Assembly: GCA_009667805.1 (NCBI GenBank)
Contig: CM019067.1
Coordinates: 158,925,049-158,989,048 of the forward strand
DNA: 64,000 nt
Reading direction: 5' to 3'
Source of the DNA: Leptobrachium leishanense
Taxonomy: Eukaryota > Chordata > Amphibia > Anura > Megophryidae
Below are positions 58,081-64,000 of this stretch, piece after piece; position 1 is the first letter of the stretch; each line of letters begins with the position of its first letter. Position numbers and translations under genes: made by a program. The notes under the pieces were generated by a model. That model was given only the letters and a program-made list of their open reading frames with translations, did not search any database and was not told the DNA's origin.

Positions 58081-59145
58081 GATGTTCTTGTTCGTCCTCG
58101 TCAGATCCATATCTAGAGAGTCGCTTTCAGGTTGCAGGCCGTCGTTATGTCTCACAGGTTGTGCATAAGCCCTTTCCTCCCGCCTGAAAGATTTCTCTTC
58201 TAGTAAAGCCTCTTCCTCTCGTACAACTCGGATCAGTTCCAGGTACTTTAACTCTTGGTTACCTGCTCTGCTTCTCAGCTGCATCATCACTGGATCTAGA
58301 GGTTGAGAGCCCCTCAGGATCTGTTTTATTCGGATCTTATCTACTTCGGCCGGTTCGGCCCCTTTCTTCAGGAGTATCTGGTGTAGAATCTTATCCAGGC
58401 GCCTCATGTACTCGGTCATCCTTTCACCTCTTCTCTGATAGGTGTGTTCGTACTGATATACCAATTTGGCCGCCTTTTCAGTTCGCCCAAAAACTTCTTC
58501 AAGAACGTTTAAATAATCCAAAGCAGTACAATCTTTTCTACTCAGTTTTAGGTTTCTCACCGCTTCTGACGCAGGTCCCTTTAAGCTCTCGGTGATCCTT
58601 TGCTTTTTCTGGGCCTCAGGGACATCCCACTCATCCAGAGCCTGCATCGCCTGTTCCACCCATTCTTCAAAGGTTTCTTCTCCCGCCGGAGTTGGTACGT
58701 TTCCTGTAAAATTTCTTAACCGTCGATAACCGAAGTTAGTGTGAGGAGGGCTTGTTTTCTGACATTTAACCAGTAGATCTCCAATAGCCACGATAAATTC
58801 AGGCCCTATCATGGCCAACGGACTAGGCACGGAAACACTTGCGGATTCGCCACGTGGCGTACTTGACTTAATTAGTTGGACTTCCACCTCTTCGGCCAGT
58901 TTCACGCTCGTGCCCTGAAAACATGGCGGAACACCCTTTCTCCATTCGAGAAGAACATACATGTGAGAAGTATCTGGGTTTTTTTCAATGTCCAGTATTA
59001 ACCCCCGATGATCTGGTGCTAGCGTGGCCACGGCCTGGCGAATCTGATCTTCAGCCCAAGTGTCTGCTGGAATATCCATAACTATATAACATTCTGACTG
59101 GCTACTGTGCTCCCCACACCACTCGGCAACAGTGTCTGGATCCAT
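58078..59145 (-). CDS. Gag, PNMA-like (N-terminal RRM-like plus capsid region)
   Basis: 355 codons from ATG 59145. The N-terminus (residues 1-70: AEWCGEHSSQSECYIVMDIP … MYVLLEW) resembles the RRM-like start of PNMA proteins. Residues about 150-300 resemble the PNMA capsid domain: RRLRNFTGNVPTPAGEETFE, ALDEWDVPEAQKKQRITESL, KGPASEAVRNLKL and LEEVFGRTEKA. The frame stops at 58078, and the zinc-knuckle part follows in the -1 frame, which overlaps it. No classical slippery heptamer is visible in the overlap, so either an indel or an unusual recoding event is involved. Confidence 0.88.
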   Translation of the reverse strand: MDPDTVAEWCGEHSSQSECYIVMDIPADTWAEDQIRQAVATLAPDHRGLILDIEKNPDTSHMYVLLEWRKGVPPCFQGTSVKLAEEVEVQLIKSSTPRGESASVSVPSPLAMIGPEFIVAIGDLLVKCQKTSPPHTNFGYRRLRNFTGNVPTPAGEETFEEWVEQAMQALDEWDVPEAQKKQRITESLKGPASEAVRNLKLSRKDCTALDYLNVLEEVFGRTEKAAKLVYQYEHTYQRRGERMTEYMRRLDKILHQILLKKGAEPAEVDKIRIKQILRGSQPLDPVMMQLRSRAGNQELKYLELIRVVREEEALLEEKSFRREERAYAQPVRHNDGLQPESDSLDMDLTRTNKNI

Positions 59146-59180
59146 ATTTAACCTTTAGATGCGGTTTTTCCAGAGACTGG

Positions 59181-59198
59181 ATCCCGAACGAGCCCCCA
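59181..59198 (-). other. Primer binding site, tRNA-Pro type
   Basis: Two bases inside the 5' LTR the minus strand reads TGGGGGCTCGTTCGGGAT, one base from the tRNA-Pro primer site known from gammaretroviruses. It would prime minus-strand DNA synthesis. Confidence 0.88.
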
Positions 59199-59200
59199 CG

Positions 59201-60283
59201 TGTAGCGCTCACTCCCGGAGGAGCCGCTGAAAATGAACCACGGGTCAGTCTCCCCGCACTAGGGAATAAATATACTCCAACACAGTTGTGAGTTTTTATA
59301 TTTATATATAGTTTACTAAAATATTTGAGCAGATGTTAAGACACGGTATTCACAAGTATTTTTACAGTATTTTCGTATCCCGGTAAAACGCGTAGCGGAA
59401 AAGAAACGAAACACGAGGCTTCGTATTTCGGAAAATAAAATATTCGCAACCGAACATAAAAGCAATGCAATTTCCCGATAGTTCAGAAAAAGGGACACGT
59501 AGCAAAACCCCAAACATACAATCCCTTCGTATTACGGCAAACGCGCAGCGGAAAAAGAGAAAAATGTATTCGGAACGTATCTTTGTCTTTAACCCCCATT
59601 CCGATTCGCAAAAGGAAATGAGTCCTGCACAGGTTAAGTCCCAGAATGTGAAAAGTGTATCTGTGTGTGTGTGGTACCCGGGTACTGTTCAACTGGCCAG
59701 TGAGTTTATTAAAGGAAGGTCTTCGACTAGTCAGTTGGGGCCCTGTAGACTTTAAAGAGAAAACAGCAGAGCGTCCTTTAATCATAAAACAGCCTTGGAG
59801 GCCTCTCACCCATCCGACGATTTCTTTAGGCTCCGCTGACCCAGGATGTCTCTCACCCCGATTTTGACTGGGGATACTAGCGGCCCGATCCGTTGTCTGA
59901 CTCCACACAGCTTTCCAGCTCACCGCCTGCTCTCCGTTCGATTCCTCCGGTCTGCAGCAATGCCTGGATCCCGGCGAGTCTTCTTCTCCTCAGCTTGGGT
60001 GATCTTCTCTGGACCAACAGGTCTCTCTTGGTCTCTGTTGGTCTCTGGCCTAGGCCCTCTCATAATCTCTTCGATGCGTCTGCTCTCTTCCCTTCCCTGG
60101 CGCGCTCTGGAACTTTCTCCACGAGGCAGAGGATGTAAGTCTCCAGTCCCCACCCACTTCCTGTCTTCTTGCAAAGCATGCTGGGCATTGTAGTCCCAAT
60201 ATCCAGTATCTCTGATCGCGATAGTCTCCATCTTGTGGCCAAAAATAGGTACTGCCACAGCAAGATTCTACCACAGCGCTACA
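59201..60283 (-). repeat. 5' LTR of the gypsy element
   Basis: 1083 bp partner of 51879-52960. Scattered single-base differences and one or two 1-2-bp indels (for example TATATA against TATATATA near the left end) are the only changes seen. Confidence 0.96.
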
Positions 60284-60406
60284 TAAGATTGTCCCTTTTA
60301 GTGGATATTTTGAGCTTCCCTAGATCTGCCATGACCATCTGCTCAAAGGTATTTATTTCCTGTGAGATAAGGGATTTGGGATAAAAGGTTGATTTCTCCT
60401 TCAAGG
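60284..60406 (-). pseudogene. Penelope-like ORF, upstream fragment
   Basis: Minus-strand continuation of the PLE protein, KEKSTFYPKSLISQEINTFE then QMVMADLGKLK and RDNL, aligned with residues 50-90 of PLE copy 1. Upstream of LKEKSTF the similarity ends where the inverted arm begins (60407), so the N-terminal portion is missing. Confidence 0.88.
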
Positions 60407-60777
60407 GTTTTTTAGTACACTGTGCATTATTTCTAACAGGGACCTATGTATTTCAACCAGTTTTTCAATCAACTATCCCCTGCATCTGTATATTATACCA
60501 CAATACCCCCAAAGAAGTGATTTTTCGCCCTCCCTGACTGTATATCTGCAATCAAACTGAGCTATTAAGACCATTCCGGACCTTTAATTGTACTATGAAT
60601 GCATCCAGCGCTAACTAACATGAAGTGGAACGCATTCTAAGCGGTGGAACGCAAATCAAAGATGGCACCACACATACCCGGAAGTCAATCGCAAAAAGTT
60701 TCTAAACACCACCCACGCTCCCAAGTTAAAAAGGGGACCCCGGGAAGGCTTCAGATCCCCCCATTTTTTACACACAC

Positions 60778-60816
60778 CGACTGAGGAAGGTGCTTGTTGC
60801 ACCGAAACGCGTCTCG
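60778..60816 (+). ncRNA. Hammerhead-type ribozyme motif (PLE copy 2, inverted arm)
   Basis: Same sequence as 49146-49184 in the other orientation, so it lies antisense to the PLE ORF. Stem I 60778-60780/60814-60816, core 60781-60787, stem II 60789-60793/60799-60803, GAAA 60804-60807, GTC 60811-60813. Confidence 0.78.
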
Positions 60817-61075
60817 AACCCCCCCTCTATTTTACCATTTTTAACCTGTACTTGCACTTTGTAATATTTGCACTATAAAATAAACATATATTTTTTCCAA
60901 CCCTCATATAAGAGTAATTCAGCTCATTTAATACTCTTACCAGCTTTCTTTTTTGGTAACACTATCATAAGCACCACAGATACCCCATTAACGACCTGGA
61001 CGCAGAGTAAGCAGAGCAAGCAGCCAAAAGAGGTTTAGGAGCTCACCGCTAAGCAGCACCATATGCGTGATAGTT

Positions 61076-61112
61076 GAGCCTGGATCGATAAGGCTCCTGA
61101 ATCGGTGAGTGT
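61076..61112 (+). other. PLE hairpin followed by GTGAGTGT
   Basis: GAGCC (61076-61080)/GGCTC (61092-61096), then GTGAGTGT (61105-61112). The mirror copy in the left arm is at 48850-48886 on the minus strand. Confidence 0.55.
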
Positions 61113-61270
61113 GACTCTCATCTACTTTAACATACGATTTTAAGGCTGATGTCATGCTATGAGAGCGTTGTCTCTTCTTTGCTCTTGTGTTCCCCCATCT
61201 GAGGTCGAATAAGAAGACTGTGTAAAGAAGGGCAGTGACTACCCTGATTTTAGGCACAAGGCGCTCCACT

Positions 61271-61310
61271 CCAGAGCCTGGATTTAAAAGGCTCTGGATC
61301 TCGTAAGTGT
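61271..61310 (+). other. PLE hairpin followed by GTAAGTGT
   Basis: An 8-bp stem CCAGAGCC (61271-61278)/GGCTCTGG (61290-61297), then GTAAGTGT (61303-61310). The mirror copy in the left arm is at 48652-48691 on the minus strand. Confidence 0.55.
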
Positions 61311-61929
61311 GCATTTTTCTGAATATATTGCACTCTATATATAGACGGTACCACACTATTACTTCTCTTCTCTCAATTATATCCCCCATTCCGGAGCCCA
61401 TCGAGATCACTAGGAGAACGGACACGTTCAACGGACTCGCCATATTTGTGGAAAGGGTAATACTGACAATATTCCTGAGCACGTTTGATGCAGCACCCGT
61501 CCACTTAGGAACCGGACTAATTATCAATAAAGACTTCTTATGACCTCTATTTGGCAGATAGCCCTAATTACTTTGATTTGGACTCTATCAGCCATTATCA
61601 TCCTGTCTCCAACAGCCTTGCTGTAATATCTCCCATCTGAATCATTGCACGTGCACTTTAATTGTATTGCATCTGTATTTTAACCCTTTTTTCGCACACT
61701 CAGGATATTGCACTAGCACTTTATATCCTCTATGATTTGCACCTTACATTTATGGTCCACACCATTAACCCTGTTAATACCTGAGTTATACCATCTAACC
61801 ACTGCGCCACTAGGAACTTCCACTGTCTTTCCAGGTTAAGCAACAAACATAGCTTTGTATAGAGAGCTGCATAACTGAAAAACGCCATCAACTGGTCACA
61901 ACAATTAACGTAAACCTAAAAAAGGACAT

Positions 61930-62880
61930 GGAAAAAGAAAATGGAATTCTCACTTGCTCCTAGGCCTCTTGGCACCACACAGTGGCTGCCCCCTAGATGA
62001 AGAAGCTGAGGCAATGGGCTGGTTGGCTGCATGAGGCACACTGTGTCTGGTGGCTGGTGCTGGTGGCTGTTCCTGGGGGTGCTGGTGACTGTTCTTGGGG
62101 TGCTGGTGGCTGGACAGGAGATGGTGGTTGTGTCAGCAACTGTGGGGTGGGTGTAGTTGAGCACTGCTGCTCCAACAGAGCCTCCAGGATGTTGCCCAGG
62201 TGGTTGAGGCCTGTTGCAACATCTCCCTCAGATGCACCTCGGCAACGCCTCTCTGTGCCTGGCACGCATCTCCCGCTGCAGGCCATGGATCCTCTCCCGC
62301 AGGATTGCAGTTGCCTGGTCCTCAGCCTGCTGTCTCTGCAGCAGTTCGGCGACGTTGCCCAGCAGTTAGAAACATAGAAACATAGAAAAATGTCGGCAGA
62401 TAAGAACCTTTCGGCCCATCTAGTCTGCCCAATTACATGGATACTTTACCTGGATTTATCTTTTGATAGAAACATAGAAAAATGTCGGCAGTTATTGCAG
62501 TTCCGCATTGGCGGGCACTGCGGCTGGAAGCTGTGGTCCAGGCTGGGGCAGAGCCTGCTGTTGCTGAGCCTGGTGTCGCCGACCCTGCTGCTGGGGTTCA
62601 GGCTGCTCCTGGGGTTGAGCAGCAGCATGCGGAACAGGGTGGCCTCGGGGCGCTGTTCCACACCGCTGCCGAGGTGATGGGGTGTTCATTGAGGGGCCTT
62701 CTGCTGTGGGCGCCAGTCCAGGTTCATCGTGTGGTAGGGATAGGGGTGACAATCCCGTCACACCAAAGATGTCCTCCACATCCCGGAAGTCCGACGGTGA
62801 ATGCTCACTAAGGTAGCGACAGTGAACCCTGGGAGCAGGTGATGATGTACATGGGGGGACTGGGCCTCAGGTGTTGTAGC
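61930..62880 (-). pseudogene. Decayed Harbinger Myb/SANT-type ORF, C-terminal region, cut by a LINE tail
   Basis: Minus-strand frames give FRDVEDIFGVTG, then a Q/P-rich stretch with AAAQPQEQPEPQQQ, and after the LINE tail QRQQAEDQATAILRERIHGL, QREMRARHREALPR and a Pro/Thr/Ser-rich tail. This composition and the REM/RE helix resemble the C-terminus of Harbinger DNA-binding (Myb-like) proteins. Several frameshifts break it. The family assignment is by resemblance only; the Myb domain itself is not seen. Confidence 0.4.
62366..62490 (-). mobile_element. LINE 3' tail fragment
   Basis: GAACCTTTCGGCCCATCTAG and ATTACATGGATACTTTACCT match the 3' end of the LINE at 19528. ATAGAAACATAGAAA repeats occur at both sides. 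It interrupts the preceding ORF remnant. Confidence 0.85.
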
Positions 62881-63667
62881 TGTGAAGAGAGACCAGGGGA
62901 ACATGAGTGCAATGCTCAATACACTGTTGGATGTACAATCATTAGCAAAACATTAAAGTGTCAGACACAGGTGCCAGCATAATTTCAGATGCAAATCAAT
63001 GTGAATCCGTGTCTACCTGCAGGCTTTTCCTTTAACACGTGTCAAGGAGAGGTATATGAGATCTGTAGATTCACACCTGCATGTGTTTTTACTATATCGG
63101 CCATGTTGCACTGGGACACATATTATAGAATCATGCTGATGTGAAGTACATCGTACATGGCAACCTGCAGCGTGTCACACCAATGAACTGCATTTTACTA
63201 TACGAGGATGTGCTCACGTGATGCAGCTTACTGTAACTGGTGATGTACTATAAGGGCAGATCCCTGCTATTTTCCTTTGGATTTTGCAGCAACTGTGTTT
63301 GGATTATACATGTTGCAGGGCAGCACTGTAAGTGACCTGCACATCAGTTTGAATGAAGAAATGTTGTCCCGTGGAAATCGGCACATGTTCCCCCTCAGAA
63401 TTAGCACCCCTGCTAATTGAAGCCATAAATCTCTGTTGTATACAATATTGATTGTGCACAGTGCTATTCTTGTTGCAACCCATATGTAATGACAAACATG
63501 ACAATGAATTAAAAACACCATTGTGAGTTACAATTTTCTTGCTATCAACATGCTGTTTGTAATCATTCCCACTAATGAGTAACCGGACTCGGTTTCACAT
63601 TTCAATACATTGCATGCATCACCAGTGTTGACCTATCAGATGTGAGGCCATTGAGACGTGTCACTGA
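62881..63667. other. No gene seen
   Basis: ATTATACATGTTGCAGGGCA at 63303-63322 resembles ATTATACATGCTGCAGGGCA near 45671, so part may belong to a dispersed element. Otherwise featureless. Confidence 0.4.
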
Positions 63668-63947
63668 TGTTGGTTATGTATGAAAGAGGCACTGGAGTCT
63701 TGTGAATCTGCAGTAGAGAACTTTACTTTGTGCATATAGCAATAAAACAACTTATAACAGATTAGTCACTGGATATATATCAGGATGCTTCATCATCACA
63801 CAGCTAGAAAGGTAGAAGGAAGTAAAGCAGAGACAATAGAGACTTATTTCCTGTGAACATATACCAACGAGTTTAGAACACATTTAACCTGTACTAACAG
63901 CGCCACCTGCAGTCCATAGTATAATATATGCTGTTGTATCTCCAACA
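63668..63947 (-). mobile_element. Probable LTR, internal part beyond the right edge
   Basis: Bounded by TGTTGG (63668) and CCAACA (63942-63947). On the minus strand GAGAAGGGG, a polypurine-tract-like run, directly precedes TGTTGGAG, as at a 3' LTR of the Ty1/copia style. That implies an element extending rightwards beyond 64000. No coding sequence is in view and the partner LTR cannot be checked. Confidence 0.45.
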
Positions 63948-64000
63948 CCCCTTCTCAACAGCATGTGCATAATCATACAACATTCAGCTTCTTTTGAAGA

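Larger units (their letters stand above)
51879..60283 (-). mobile_element. Ty3/gypsy LTR retrotransposon with PNMA-type Gag
   Basis: Complete element of 8.4 kb: LTRs at 51879-52960 (3') and 59201-60283 (5'), both TG…CA, flanked by the 4-bp duplication TAAG (51875-51878, 60284-60287). Order on the minus strand: 5' LTR, primer site, gag, zinc knuckle, protease, RT, RNase H, integrase, polypurine tract, 3' LTR. No env or chromodomain was recognised. The LTRs differ at few positions, so insertion is recent, yet the coding region carries several frame breaks. The Gag resembles the PNMA family of vertebrate proteins, thought to derive from a Ty3/gypsy gag. Confidence 0.95.
60407..61358 (+). repeat. 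Right arm of the PLE inverted repeat
   Basis: Inverted copy of 48604-49555. Beyond it, 61359-61832 continues as PLE-tail-like sequence up to the target duplication, while the left side has only 113 bp of different sequence beyond its arm, so the right end looks like a more complete 3' terminus in plus orientation. Confidence 0.93.
48491..61832 (-). mobile_element. Penelope-like retroelement copy 2, with inverted arms and a nested gypsy element
   Basis: A 17-bp direct repeat AGGTTAAGCAACAAACA flanks it (48474-48490 and 61833-61849). Without the 8.4-kb gypsy insertion it is about 4.9 kb. The RT/GIY-YIG ORF reads on the minus strand. A 952-bp arm downstream of the ORF (48604-49555) recurs inverted upstream of it (60407-61358), and each arm carries a hammerhead-type motif. 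Inverted terminal repeats and variable-length target duplications are known for Penelope elements. The ORF is 5'-truncated where it meets the right arm. Confidence 0.92.

Overview
The window is a stretch of vertebrate chromosome, most likely from an anuran amphibian. It is packed with nested transposable elements lying mostly inside and around one divergent glutamate decarboxylase (GAD) gene on the minus strand. The vertebrate call rests on eleven GAD exons with GT-AG junctions. The amphibian call is an inference from the repeats: CR1/L2-type LINEs with ACATAGTT-type tails, Penelope-like elements (PLEs), a Ty3/gypsy element with a PNMA-type Gag, tRNA-derived SINEs, and many hAT, Harbinger-like and TTAA-targeting non-autonomous DNA transposons.

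Layout. 1-5640: a Penelope-like element on the plus strand (RT plus GIY-YIG), split by a 924-bp DNA transposon with perfect 24-bp inverted ends, followed by a long A+T-rich 3' tail holding a hammerhead-type ribozyme motif and two hairpin/splice-donor-like motifs. 5690-9845: a region almost without T on the plus strand, interrupted by a full-length 7SL (SRP) RNA-like sequence on the minus strand. 10597-13306: a hAT-type element filled by a CCCCCTCAGTGCTGTG minisatellite. 13607-40002: eleven exons of a GAD1-like gene (a possible twelfth, initial exon lies at 43021-43051); the 3' exons are not in the window. Its introns hold LINE copies, Harbinger-like elements, hAT elements and SINEs, several of them nested. 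43794-45616: a second hAT-type element, filled by an 18-bp minisatellite. 46382-47620: a TTAA-flanked MITE, with a partner copy at 17062-18204. 48474-61849: a Penelope-like element with a 17-bp target duplication and 952-bp inverted arms, carrying inside it a complete 8.4-kb Ty3/gypsy element (51879-60283) with two almost identical LTRs. 61850-64000: a decayed Harbinger Myb-type ORF cut by a LINE tail, and an LTR reading off the right edge.

How it fits together. The only host gene I can support is the GAD-like gene, which would make GABA from glutamate with PLP. Everything else is mobile DNA. Insertion order can be read from intact target duplications: host MITE, then PLE, then gypsy in the right part; LINE, then hAT in the middle; Harbinger-like element, then LINE at 19.5-20.9 kb. 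Both PLEs share the same 3' plan (ORF, ribozyme motif, two hairpins each followed by GTRAGTG), although most of their tail sequence has diverged. That plan is the most interesting structural signal here.
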